Shown in pieces: positions 26,513-34,924 of a stretch of DNA of 64,000 nucleotides. A program made the translations under genes and the position numbers. The stretch spans positions 1 through 64,000 of the forward strand of contig CAZCRF010000004.1 in assembly GCA_964501065.1 (NCBI GenBank). The letters run 5' to 3'. The notes under the pieces were generated by a model. It was not told where the DNA came from and did no database searches. It saw nothing but the letters and a program-made list of their open reading frames with translations. How positions within the stretch are numbered: position 1 is the first letter of the stretch; every line of letters begins with the position of its first letter. The stretch is from Hallerella sp964501065. GTDB lineage: Bacteria; Fibrobacterota; Fibrobacteria; Fibrobacterales; Fibrobacteraceae.

Positions 26513-27181
26513 ATGCAGCTGACAACACTCAAAGCAACCTCGAGAGTAGCGGGATCCTCCCGTGCAACTGGCCGTCTTCGCAAGGAAGGCCAAGTTCCGG
26601 CGGTCTATTATGGTAAGGGTCAAGAGTCTGTAAGCATCAGCGTGAATGCCCAGGATGTGGCGAAAGTCCTCGCCCCGGGCAAGCGTTATACGCTTTTGGA
26701 TCTTGAAATCGATGGAAAGGCGGGGAATCCTGCGGTCATCTACGCCTACCAGAAAGACTCCATCACGATGAAGATTGAACACATCGACTTCTTGAAAATT
26801 GACGAAAGCACGCCGATTACGGTTCGCGTGCCCGTCGTCTTGAACGGGCTTCCCGTCGGCGTCAAGAACGAAGGTGGTCTTTTCTCCCAAATTTCGCGTT
26901 TCATCAAGCTCAAGGCCGTCCCCGAAAAGATTCCGGCGAACGTCTCCCTCGACATTTCCGCATTCCACGCCGGCACGACCTTCTACGCATCTTCCCTGAA
27001 GCTCGACGGTGTCGAATTGGCTTCTCCCGCCCGGACTGTCATCTTCACGATTTCGACGAAGGCGAAGGCTGCGAAGATTGAAGCTGCGGAAGACGCCATC
27101 ATCGCCGAAGCGGCAGTTCCCGCCCCGGCTGCGTCCGCTCCCGCGGCAGATGCTGCCCCGGCTGCGGACGCTCAGAAGTAA
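26513..27181 (+). CDS. rplY: 50S ribosomal protein L25/Ctc
   Basis: A 222-residue 5S rRNA-binding ribosomal protein of the long CTC/TL5 form. The N-terminal L25 domain (about 1-90) has GRLRKEGQVPAVYYG; the TL5 domain (about 95-185) has VPVVLNGLPVGVKNEGG; an Ala/Pro-rich tail of about 30 residues follows. The start at 26513 is preceded by GGAG; the frame is open upstream only through the tRNA. pth, its common neighbour, is absent. A strong terminator follows. Confidence 0.95.
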   Translation: MQLTTLKATSRVAGSSRATGRLRKEGQVPAVYYGKGQESVSISVNAQDVAKVLAPGKRYTLLDLEIDGKAGNPAVIYAYQKDSITMKIEHIDFLKIDESTPITVRVPVVLNGLPVGVKNEGGLFSQISRFIKLKAVPEKIPANVSLDISAFHAGTTFYASSLKLDGVELASPARTVIFTISTKAKAAKIEAAEDAIIAEAAVPAPAASAPAADAAPAADAQK

Positions 27182-27197
27182 TCTTTCCAAAATTTCC

Positions 27198-27230
27198 AAA
27201 AGACCCGTCTTCGCGACGGGTCTTTTTTCT
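27198..27230 (+). terminator. Rho-independent terminator of rplY
   Basis: A 12-bp stem (AAAAGACCCGTC with GACGGGTCTTTT) followed by more T. The stem may also work for the convergent restriction-enzyme gene on the minus strand, where the T-run is shorter. Confidence 0.88.
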
Positions 27231-27243
27231 TTTTCTCCCCAAT

Positions 27244-28100
27244 TTACACAGCCAAGTCCAGCGGCAAGTCGCTGATGTCTTTCAGGCGCTTTCCCTGTAT
27301 CAGCACATCCAGCATTTCGATGGAATCCTCCGCGCCAGCCGCTTTCACGGCGTCTATCAACTCGTACAGAGCGAAATGATACATGCAGTCGATGTCTCCC
27401 GTCCCGAGAGCCAGCGAAGCGAGCCTTGAAGGAAGCGGTTCTCCTGAGACAACGACTATATGGGGAAGATTTCCTTTGCGATTTCTGATTAAACCTAGAG
27501 CCTCTGTCCTGCTGTTCTGTGCCCTGTCGCTTCTCATTGTCCACTTGGCGGAAACCGAAGCGTGGAGAATTGGAAGCCCTCCGTTTTTCTTGCGAAGATA
27601 TGTCAATTTTGCTGAATCGTCGTCCACAATCACTTGAGTTTGGTTGATTTCGAAATCGCCGAGCGGCTCTCGGTAAACGACGAGATCCGGTGCGACCATA
27701 TAGTCGTTTCCTATGCTCGCGGCAAGTCGCGCATCCATTGCCGTGAGCCTGCTTAGATATTCCAGATGCTCGTATTGGGCAAAACCGCTAGTCTTTAGCG
27801 CATTCCTGTTTCCGAGCTTGACGATGTGCCAGCCTCCGGGTCGGATGCCCTGAAGTTTAGGGAACGTGTTTGCCAGAAACTCCAAATTCACCTGCTCGAA
27901 CCCCGCTCCGGAAGTTTGTCCGACGGCTTTTTCGGCTGTTTCCGCCATGAGCGTGTCGGCGATACCTTTTGCTATGGAGATGGAAAGCTTTGAAGATTTG
28001 TCCGCGTTGCTCGGGACGCCGCTGCCGTTTATCGTGAGGATTCCCTTTCTAGCAGGGATTTATGATATCTTTTCCGTTCGCCCGTCAGTAAGGCTTCCAT
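27244..28100 (-). pseudogene. NgoMIV-like type II restriction endonuclease, apparent 5' frameshift
   Basis: Predicted to cut DNA at GCCGGC-type sites, by likeness to R.NgoMIV/Cfr10I. The intact part from the ATG at 27948 is 234 residues and holds SAKWTMRSDRAQN (catalytic Ser-x-Lys and recognition residues), ALGTGDIDCMYHFALYEL and the C-terminal GKRLKDISDLPLDL. The true start looks to be ATG 28100, behind a perfect AAAGGAGG, giving MEALLTGERKRYHKSLLER. A one-base deletion in the C-run at 28043-28045 (minus-strand G-run) then breaks the frame before GILTINGSGVPSNADK. Restoring one base gives 285 residues, the size expected for NgoMIV. It overlaps the methyltransferase 3' end by 41 bases. The shift may be real decay or a sequencing error. 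Confidence 0.75.
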
Positions 28101-29018
28101 TTCCCAAAACCTCCTTTATCTGTTTCCCTATGGATTTCGCTACAGGCGGGGGGAATGCGTTGCCAATCATCCGGCACGCCTTTGTCTTTCCGAACGTCCA
28201 GCTGTCGGGAAATCCTTGCAAGCGCGCCAGCATTCTTGGAGTGAGGCGCGGCATTCCCCCGAAATCGGCGGATGGCGCAAAATCCGCGATTCCCTTTCCG
28301 TCAACTCCGAGCTTTGCCCAAGCCATTCGCGCCCTCACGGGACCCAAATCGGGCCCTCCGTGCTTCTTGGAACCGCCGACTATTGTGGGCGCAATTCCAT
28401 CCGCTTTTGAAATCCATTCGTCTGCGCCATTCCAATCGTTCGCTTTCATCAAATCGCCTAAAACGGAGCCTACGGTGATTTGCTTTTCAACGGGAGACGG
28501 ATAGCGGAAATCGTCCGCAAAATCCTTCCGGATTGCCACAATCACGATTCTCGGACGCAGCTGTGGAACGCCATAATCGCTGGCGTTCAAAAGTTTTATG
28601 TGGACGTGATAGCCGCGAGCGACTCCATCTCGTCTAAAATTTTATTCCGATAATCGTCAAATTTGGAGTCCAGGAATCCGCGCACGTTTTCAAACATCAC
28701 GGCTTTAGGATTGATTTCCGAGACAAGACGCAACGCTTCCGGAAACAAGTCGCGTTCATCCAATTTTCCCAACTGCTTTCCCGCCACGGAAAAGGGCGGA
28801 CACGGCACGCCGCCCGCCAGCAGGTCGATTTGATTCTTGTAGGGAACGCCGGAAAAATCCTTCACATCTGCGCAGACGACATTCCAATCCGGGCGGTTCT
28901 GCTTCAAGACCGTGCAGTAATCTTTTTCGTATTCCACAAGCGCGACGTGTTCAAAACCCGCATCGGAAAGCCCCAACGCCTGGCCGCCCGCGCCTGCGCA
29001 AATTTCGATGCAATTCAA
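28060..29018 (-). pseudogene. DNA cytosine-5 methyltransferase, apparent internal frameshift
   Basis: The methylase partner of the NgoMIV-like enzyme. Two adjacent frames carry all m5C motifs in order: motif I CIEICAGAGGQALGL, motif IV GGVPCPPFS with the catalytic Cys, motif VI FENVRG, then, after a one-base deletion at about 28612-28620, motif VIII QLRPRIVIVAI, motif IX RLTPRMLARLQGFP and motif X RMIGNAFPPPVA. The break lies between MESL and GYHVHIKLLNASDYGVPQ, inside the catalytic domain. Restored length would be about 319 residues. The TTG start at 29018 is chosen because it has GGGGA upstream and lies 16 bases after the epimerase stop; an ATG at 29114 would overlap the epimerase. If the shift is real the enzyme is inactive. 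Confidence 0.78.
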
Positions 29019-29034
29019 CGCTTCCCCGTCAAAA

Positions 29035-29997
29035 TCAAAGCGCGTATTCCTTGAACCATTCGGCAAAGCGGGAAATGCCCGTTTCCAAATCGACGGAGGG
29101 CTTGTATCCGACATCCTTTTCCAAGGCTTCCGTGTCCGCCCACGTGATTTCCACGTCGCCGGGCTGCATCGGCAAGAACTGCTTTTCCGCGGATTTCCCG
29201 AAATTCCTTTCCAAAGTGGCGATGAAGTCCATCAGCTTGATGGGCTTCCCGCGCCCGATGTTGTAAAGTCTGTTCTGCGGTTCTGCGGATTTCGCGCCCT
29301 TGTAGGCGACCAGCCGGATTCCCTCCACGATGTCGTCGATGTAGGTGAAGTCCCGCATCATGTCGCCGTTGTTGAACACTTTAATGGGTCTGTCGTGCGT
29401 GATGGCGTCGGCGAAAAGCCAGGGAGACATGTCGGGGCGTCCCCACGGGCCGTAAACCGTGAAAAAACGCAGCCCCGTCAGATTCAAGCCGAACAGATGA
29501 TGATACGTCTCCGCCATCAACTCGTTGGACCGTTTGGTCGCCGCATAAAGGCTCGACGGCTTTTCCACCGGATCCGTGGTGCGGAAGGGAGTTTCCCTGT
29601 TTCGCCCGTAAACGCTCGAAGAGGATGCGTAAACGAGATGCTTCGGCGGACAGGCGCGCGCGCATTCCAAGACGTTCAAGAATCCGGTGATGTTCGAATC
29701 GACATAACTTTGCGGATTGATCAAACTGTAGCGGACTCCCGCTTGGGCGGCCAAATTCACCACGATGTCGAAGGAATGTCTTTCAAAAAGCGAAAGCAGT
29801 GCCGTTTTGTCCGTCAAGTCGACCTTGGCGAAGTGAAACTTTCCCGTCGGGATGCGGGAAAGCCTGTCTTCTTTCAACTTCGGGGAATAATAAGAGTTCA
29901 AATTGTCGATGCCGAAAACTTCATGGCCGTCCTTGAGAAAGGATAGAACCGTTTCGCATCCGATGAACCCGGCAGCCCCCGTGACTAAAATCTTCAT
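29035..29997 (-). CDS. NAD-dependent epimerase, UDP-glucuronate 4-epimerase type
   Basis: A 320-residue short-chain dehydrogenase of the nucleotide-sugar epimerase group. The Rossmann motif TGAAGFIG is at 6-13, the catalytic SSSSVYG and Y151xxxK155 are present, and RFFTVYGPWGRPDM matches UDP-glucuronate 4-epimerases (CapI/LpsL type). Predicted to make UDP-galacturonate for surface polysaccharide. It starts one base after the upstream outer-membrane protein gene ends and is followed 16 bases later by the methyltransferase, so the four genes on this strand look like one transcript. Confidence 0.85.
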   Translation of the reverse strand: MKILVTGAAGFIGCETVLSFLKDGHEVFGIDNLNSYYSPKLKEDRLSRIPTGKFHFAKVDLTDKTALLSLFERHSFDIVVNLAAQAGVRYSLINPQSYVDSNITGFLNVLECARACPPKHLVYASSSSVYGRNRETPFRTTDPVEKPSSLYAATKRSNELMAETYHHLFGLNLTGLRFFTVYGPWGRPDMSPWLFADAITHDRPIKVFNNGDMMRDFTYIDDIVEGIRLVAYKGAKSAEPQNRLYNIGRGKPIKLMDFIATLERNFGKSAEKQFLPMQPGDVEITWADTEALEKDVGYKPSVDLETGISRFAEWFKEYAL

Positions 29998-29998
29998 A

Positions 29999-30727
29999 TC
30001 AAAATCCTATCCCGATGGAAAAGAACGGGGAAGACATCGTGTCGAAATCGAGCATGAACGAATAGTCGTCGTCTTTCCAATGGTCGTCATGGTAAGTGTG
30101 GAAATAAACGTGCGAAGAGCGGAATCCGGCGAGCAGGGCAATCTTGTGGACGTTCAACTGCAACCCGATGCCGCGAACATAGCCGAAAAGGGGAGTGTCG
30201 TTGTAATAGGATGTCCCGATGTGGGAGAATCCGACCGTTCCGCCGAAAAATCCCAAGGCGCGGATTTGGTAATTCTTCGCCTGCAAAAAGGAAAATCCGA
30301 TTTCAAGCCCCACTTGGAGATGGGCATTGTAGATGTCGATGCATTCCTCTTCCTTGGACTTGTCCCGCGGCGCGTAATCCACACTGAACTTTTGAAAGCC
30401 CAAGACGCCGAACAGGGAAATCCACTCGTTCAAGCTGTATTGCCCCGTAATGCCGAGCAGATTCGAAACGTCGACGTCGACATCGTAACGTTTGCCCGCT
30501 TTGGTCATTTCGCTCGCCAAGTTCTTCGCCTTGAGATCGGCGATTTCGAAAATCAGACCGAAGCCGTAGGGATGTTTTTTGAAAAAGACGGAAGAAGAGT
30601 CTGCTGCCCTCTCTTGCCCGGCCTGTGAAACGGATGCCGTGTCGCTTTGGGCGAATGAAGTCCCGAGGCCGACGCAGAAAAAAGCCATCACGGCCGTGGA
30701 AAAGGTTCGGGCGAAGAAAAAGCGCAT
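29999..30727 (-). CDS. Predicted outer-membrane protein
   Basis: A 242-residue exported protein. The start at 30727 gives a signal peptide (1-26, ending TSFAQ); the frame is open 27 codons further upstream without signal-like sequence. The mature part alternates Gly/aromatic strands (GFFGGTVGFSHIG, GIGLQLNVHKIALLAGF) and ends in GIGF with a terminal Phe, as in beta-barrels. No specific family recognised. It leads the minus-strand unit with the epimerase and the restriction-modification genes. Confidence 0.65.
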   Translation of the reverse strand: MRFFFARTFSTAVMAFFCVGLGTSFAQSDTASVSQAGQERAADSSSVFFKKHPYGFGLIFEIADLKAKNLASEMTKAGKRYDVDVDVSNLLGITGQYSLNEWISLFGVLGFQKFSVDYAPRDKSKEEECIDIYNAHLQVGLEIGFSFLQAKNYQIRALGFFGGTVGFSHIGTSYYNDTPLFGYVRGIGLQLNVHKIALLAGFRSSHVYFHTYHDDHWKDDDYSFMLDFDTMSSPFFSIGIGF

Positions 30728-30862
30728 ACAGCTCAAGTTTACAATTTTTTGCCCCCGATGGACAAAAAAAAATCCCCCATCCGAAAATTTTTGCAAATAC
30801 TCGGCCAAAATTCCGTTTTTTGTGTATTTTCAAGGGCACCAGCATCATTTGGAGTTTCAAAA

Positions 30863-31603
30863 ATGAAAAACAGATTTCTCTTCCGCATCGGCGTTTGCGC
30901 CTTGGCTATCGCTTTCGCTTCGGCTTGTTCCGAAGAAGTGGACCCGAACGACCCGGCTTCCGTCCGCAAGAGCTTGACCAAACAGGGCATCCCGCTCACG
31001 CCGAACCAGTTCAACTCCTACATCGGCAAGGAGGACACGGCCAGCATGTCGCTCTTCCTTTCCGCCGCCTACGACATCAACCAGGCGGATGCGAACGGGA
31101 ACAGCGCCATGGCGATTGCCGTGAACAAGGGGAAGCTCGGCATGGTGAAGTATTTGGCGGAACACGGAGCGAACCTTTCCGGGACGAACAGCAACGGCAA
31201 GACCTACCTTGAAGACGCCGTTGAAAACAGGCACAAGGACATCGTGGAGTTCCTCGTTTCCAAGATGAAGGAAGCCGGGACTCTCGAACAGGCGGCCCCA
31301 GCTGTCGCCATGGCGGCCAAATCCGGCGATGCGGAAATCCTCCAAGTCCTGGGGGACGCCGGCGCACCTCTCGAAGTTCGCGGCGCGGACACTTATTACC
31401 CCATCCACTTGGCGGTGAAGGGCGGAAATTACGACGCCATGGTCTACCTGATTTCGAAAGGGGTCGACGTGAACGTCAAGTGCGGCCAAGGCTACTCCGT
31501 GCTCGACTGGGCGAAGAACGAAGGCTACACGCGCCTCATCAAGTATCTGCAGAAGCACGGGGCGAAGAACACTCCCGCTTACATCAAGGAGTTCGGCAGG
31601 TAA
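30863..31603 (+). CDS. Ankyrin-repeat lipoprotein
   Basis: A 246-residue lipoprotein with lipobox FASAC (Cys 22) and about five to six ankyrin repeats over residues 65-240, for example DANGNSAMAIAVNKGKLGMV and YPIHLAVKGGNYDAMVYLIS. Ankyrin repeats bind proteins; the periplasmic or surface partner is unknown. The start at 30863 follows GGAG and gives the lipoprotein signal. It is divergent from the outer-membrane protein gene and closed by its own terminator. Confidence 0.85.
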   Translation: MKNRFLFRIGVCALAIAFASACSEEVDPNDPASVRKSLTKQGIPLTPNQFNSYIGKEDTASMSLFLSAAYDINQADANGNSAMAIAVNKGKLGMVKYLAEHGANLSGTNSNGKTYLEDAVENRHKDIVEFLVSKMKEAGTLEQAAPAVAMAAKSGDAEILQVLGDAGAPLEVRGADTYYPIHLAVKGGNYDAMVYLISKGVDVNVKCGQGYSVLDWAKNEGYTRLIKYLQKHGAKNTPAYIKEFGR

Positions 31604-31616
31604 TTCTCTCGAATCA

Positions 31617-31653
31617 CGAAAAAAACGCTTGGCTTTGTCCGGGCGTTTTTTTG
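31617..31653 (+). terminator. Rho-independent terminator after ankyrin lipoprotein
   Basis: Stem AAAAACGC/GCGTTTTT with a 14-base loop and a run of seven T. It directly precedes the promoter-like TATCTTTT of the next operon. Confidence 0.75.
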
Positions 31654-31667
31654 TATCTTTTTCGCCT

Positions 31668-32480
31668 ATGAAGATTTGGCTATTCCTGTTATTTTCAATC
31701 TGCATCGGATTTTCCTTTGCGGCGGAAACCGTCGACGGCGTCCGGAGGCAAATCCAGTCGGTGAACGACGAGACCTCCCGAGAAAAGAAGCTCCATGCGG
31801 AAGAAAAGAAACGCCACGAGGATTTCGTCAAGTCCGGGCGTGAAAAGGTCGTTTCGCTGAACAACCAGAAGAAGGCCCTCCGGGCGGAAATCGATTCGAT
31901 GAAGGCGGAACTGAACCGTCTGAACGATGCGCGGAACAAGTCCGCGGGAGTGGCGCGTTGGTACGAGGGACGCAAGCAGAAATACGCCCAGGACCTTTCA
32001 CGCGTCATCGAAGAGCTTGTCCCGTATTTTGAAGCGGACTTTCCCTACCGGGAAAGCGAAGCGGCGGAAAGCCTGAAGGAATTGGCTGCGGAGCTTCGCA
32101 AGGGGCTTGTCTCCCCGGACGACGCGCTCGGGCGCACTTTGGAGGTTTTCATGGAACGCATCCGGATGGGCTACACCACGGAGACCTGGGACGGTTTCTT
32201 GAGCGATCCGGAGACGTCGAAGCAAATGCAGGGGAAATTTTTCCGATTCGGGGCGGTGGCCGCCCTTTTCGAAAGTTCGGACCAAAATGAATATTATTGG
32301 CTGGATAGGGCGGGGGGAGTTTACCGTTGGGTGAAAGTCCCCGCGTCGATTGAAATCCGCGCCCAAGTGAAGGACGCGTTCCGGGTGGCGGAGGGGAAAG
32401 CCGCGCCGCATATCGTCCGCATTCCCGTTCCGGCGGGGAACGCCCGGAAAGAAGCCCCGGCAGTGGAGGGTTCGAAATGA
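31668..32480 (+). CDS. DUF3450 family periplasmic coiled-coil protein
   Basis: A 270-residue exported protein of the DUF3450 family, found next to TtpC/TonB2-type genes. Signal peptide 1-19 (ending FAA), long coiled coil at about 25-95, then RWYEGRKQKYAQDLSRVIEELVPYF and a globular part with DGFLSDPETSKQMQGKFFRFGAVAALF. First gene of a seven-gene operon; probably a periplasmic partner of the energy-transducing complex. The start at 31668 lies six bases after TATCTTTT without a ribosome binding site, so the operon mRNA may be nearly leaderless. The stop overlaps the next gene (ATGA). Confidence 0.82.
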   Translation: MKIWLFLLFSICIGFSFAAETVDGVRRQIQSVNDETSREKKLHAEEKKRHEDFVKSGREKVVSLNNQKKALRAEIDSMKAELNRLNDARNKSAGVARWYEGRKQKYAQDLSRVIEELVPYFEADFPYRESEAAESLKELAAELRKGLVSPDDALGRTLEVFMERIRMGYTTETWDGFLSDPETSKQMQGKFFRFGAVAALFESSDQNEYYWLDRAGGVYRWVKVPASIEIRAQVKDAFRVAEGKAAPHIVRIPVPAGNARKEAPAVEGSK

Positions 32481-33958
32481 AGGGTCTCAACGCGTGGAAA
32501 ATCTTGCTCGCCGCATTCCTCTCCCTAAAAATCGTTTGCGCGCAACAGCCCCTCGGCGATGCTTCCGGTGACGCCCTGGTCCGGGAACGCGCGGAGTTGA
32601 ACAAGGCGAAGGCCGAATTGGAGGAAGCCCGCCAAAAGCGCGACATGGAAGTCGCCGCCCGTTGGAACGACCGCGAAAAGGCGAATCAGGAACGGGAACT
32701 GTTCAACCAGAAATACGAAGAGGCGAAAGAGGATTTGGACCGCCTGATGGAAGAGCGCGTCCGCCTCGAGGAAAATGTCCGCGTCGCCCGGGAAGACTTG
32801 GCCCAGGTCAAGGCGAACACGGAAAGCAAGCGCGCCGAATTCACGGCACTCGCCCCGGACAAGGGAATTTTGGAACCGCTTTCGCAGGTGAAAGACCAGG
32901 GGATTCCCTACAAGCTTCCGCAGCGGATAGAAGAGTTCAACCGGGTGGAAAAAGGGCTGTCCTTGTATCGGGACAATCCCATCAAGGGCGCGGAAAGCGT
33001 CTTGAACTTGGCAAAAAAGGAATTGGAGTTCAGCAGGGAAGTGGAATGGGGCAAGGGAGAGCTTGTCTTCGGCAGCGCGGTCGTCTTTGGCGAAGAGCTG
33101 CGGCTCGGCGGCATCTATGCGATGCGCGCGTCCTCCGGCAGTGACAGCTCCGTTTCGATGATGCTCCCCGTCGCCGGGGACAAGGGGAGAAAGTTCTCGT
33201 GGCAGGACATGGCTGCGGCGGAGCCTCGGACGGAAGTGAGTGAAGCCTTCTTGATGGCGCGGGATTCCGCCTTTGCCATGGTCCCTGTCGATGCACTTTT
33301 GAGCACGGCGCTTTCGACGGAACTGGCCAATTCCGAGGAAAAGTCCTTTTGGGATACGTGCAAGCAGACCTTCCACGACGGCGGCATCCTGATGTATCCG
33401 ATTGTCGCCCTGTTCCTGTTCGGAATCTTGGTCGTTTTGGAACGTTTCGCCGTATTGCTCTTCAAGGGATTTTCCCCCCGTTGGAAAAAAGCGGTCTCCC
33501 TGGCCGGCGAAGGCAAGATGGACGAGGCGAAAATTGCGGCGCAAAGGCTGCGCGGTTCCGTCGGACGAGTTGTACGCACCGGGATTTTGAACGATTATGC
33601 GGACAGGGCTTCGGCGGAAAAGGCCATGGAGGAAGTCTTCGCCGGGGAAGTCCCCTCTTTGGAACGGGGGCTTTCGACGATTTCCGTCATCGCGACGACG
33701 GCCCCGCTCCTCGGGCTTCTCGGAACCGTCATGGGCATGATTCAACTCTTCCAAGTCATCACGATGCACGGCACTTCCGACCCGAAACTCCTCGCCGGGG
33801 GCATTTCCGTTGCGCTGATTACGACAGAGGTCGGGCTGATCGTCGCAATTCCGCTCCAATTCCTGCTCACCTTCCTTTCGAACCGTTCCGACGCCATCCG
33901 CTCCCGTATGGAAAAGGCCGCCCTGGCCGTTTTGAACTCCCGTTGGATCAAGGGGTGA
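32477..33958 (+). CDS. TtpC-like MotA/TolQ/ExbB family protein with periplasmic coiled coil
   Basis: A 493-residue ion-channel-type protein. Signal-like segment 1-22, coiled coil (about 35-125), periplasmic beta domain (about 130-280), first membrane helix at about 305-325 (YPIVALFLFGILVVLERF), cytoplasmic loop, then the conserved MotA/TolQ/ExbB helices with STISVIATTAPLLGLLGTVMGMI and a final helix TTEVGLIVAIPLQFLL. The long N-terminal part plus the ExbB-like C-terminus is the layout of TtpC, which is needed for TonB2 function in Vibrio. It overlaps the DUF3450 gene by four bases and is one base from exbB. Confidence 0.85.
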   Translation: MKGLNAWKILLAAFLSLKIVCAQQPLGDASGDALVRERAELNKAKAELEEARQKRDMEVAARWNDREKANQERELFNQKYEEAKEDLDRLMEERVRLEENVRVAREDLAQVKANTESKRAEFTALAPDKGILEPLSQVKDQGIPYKLPQRIEEFNRVEKGLSLYRDNPIKGAESVLNLAKKELEFSREVEWGKGELVFGSAVVFGEELRLGGIYAMRASSGSDSSVSMMLPVAGDKGRKFSWQDMAAAEPRTEVSEAFLMARDSAFAMVPVDALLSTALSTELANSEEKSFWDTCKQTFHDGGILMYPIVALFLFGILVVLERFAVLLFKGFSPRWKKAVSLAGEGKMDEAKIAAQRLRGSVGRVVRTGILNDYADRASAEKAMEEVFAGEVPSLERGLSTISVIATTAPLLGLLGTVMGMIQLFQVITMHGTSDPKLLAGGISVALITTEVGLIVAIPLQFLLTFLSNRSDAIRSRMEKAALAVLNSRWIKG

Positions 33959-33959
33959 A

Positions 33960-34523
33960 ATGTCCTCGCTTTCCGCGCTAGAAGAAATCCGCGCCCTGCT
34001 TGTACAAGGCGGCTGGGTGATGCTCCCGATTTTCCTCCTCGGGCTTTTGGCGTGGATTCTCCTGTTCGAACGCTTCTTCGTCTATTTGCGGGCGATGGGG
34101 AAGGGGCGCGACGGCCTTCTCTTCGCCCTCGGAGAATCCATTGAAAAGAACGCTCCCCTGGGAGCAAAGGCTGTCGATTACAAGGTGGAAGAATTGCAGC
34201 ACTCCGTCGACGTCGAGTTTTCAAAATCCTTCCCGACCATTTCCGTCTGCGCCACGCTGGCCCCGATGCTGGGTCTTTTGGGGACGGTCTCGGGGATGGT
34301 CCACGTTTTCGGGACAATCCAGGTCTTCGGATTTGGAAATCCCGTTCTAATAGCCGACGGCATTTCGGAAGCCATGCTCACGACACAGGCCGGATTGCTG
34401 GTCGCCTTTCCGATTGTACTCGCCAACAACTGGCTCTTATCCCGAATCGACGCGCTCAAGGCCAAGACTTGGAGGTCCGCCGCGCGGCTCAAGGGGAAAT
34501 ATTTTTCACCGGAGGGTGTATGA
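33960..34523 (+). CDS. exbB: ExbB/TolQ family proton-channel subunit
   Basis: A 187-residue inner-membrane protein with three helices (about 19-38, 92-115 and 140-165). It has the family motif TLAPMLGLLGTVSGMVHVF and TTQAGLLVAFPIVLANN. It forms the ion-driven motor with ExbD that powers TonB. It lacks a signal peptide, unlike the TtpC-like protein before it, so the operon carries two distinct ExbB-type subunits. Its stop overlaps the exbD start (ATGA). Confidence 0.88.
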   Translation: MSSLSALEEIRALLVQGGWVMLPIFLLGLLAWILLFERFFVYLRAMGKGRDGLLFALGESIEKNAPLGAKAVDYKVEELQHSVDVEFSKSFPTISVCATLAPMLGLLGTVSGMVHVFGTIQVFGFGNPVLIADGISEAMLTTQAGLLVAFPIVLANNWLLSRIDALKAKTWRSAARLKGKYFSPEGV

Positions 34524-34921
34524 GTTTCATTCGCAAGGGGCGTCGCCATTTCGGCGGCATCGACATTTCCCCGATGATGGACATGACGTTCATCCTCCTG
34601 ATATTCTTCATCGTGACGTCGACCTTCACGCGCGAAACGGGCATCGACGTTTCCAAGCCGAAGGCGAACACGGTCAAGGAACTTTCCAAAGAGAGCATCC
34701 TCATCGGCATCACGCGGCAAGGGACAATCCACATCAACGAGACGCAGGTGAACCTTTCTTCCCTCCAGACGATTCTGCGGCAAATGATGCACGAATCCCC
34801 GGACAGGCCGGTCATCATCGTTTCGGACCGCGACGCACCGTCCGGGAAGATTGTCGACGTCCTCGACGAATGCAACCTGGCCCATGTTCGGAAGGTTTCC
34901 ATCTCGGCCGCGAAGGAGTGA
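34520..34921 (+). CDS. exbD: ExbD/TolR family biopolymer transport protein
   Basis: A 133-residue inner-membrane protein with one N-terminal helix. SPMMDMTFILLIFFIVTS contains the ion-coupling Asp at 21, then a periplasmic domain with ISPxxD-like start and SDRDAPSGKIVDVLDECN near the end. The start at 34520 is set by GGAGG and ATGA overlap with exbB. Partner of ExbB and TonB encoded on both sides. Confidence 0.9.
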   Translation: MSFIRKGRRHFGGIDISPMMDMTFILLIFFIVTSTFTRETGIDVSKPKANTVKELSKESILIGITRQGTIHINETQVNLSSLQTILRQMMHESPDRPVIIVSDRDAPSGKIVDVLDECNLAHVRKVSISAAKE

Positions 34922-34924
34922 CGC

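Noticed and set aside
28030..28060. Programmed -1 ribosomal frameshift joining the two endonuclease frames
   Set aside because: The codons GAA AGG GAA do not form a standard X-XXY-YYZ slippery heptamer and no downstream structure is obvious; a one-base deletion explains the frames and the methylase has a similar defect.
32525..33859. A 444-codon minus-strand frame opposite the TtpC-like gene
   Set aside because: Shadow of a well-supported gene inside a coupled operon; composition is Arg/His/Phe-rich as in antisense frames.
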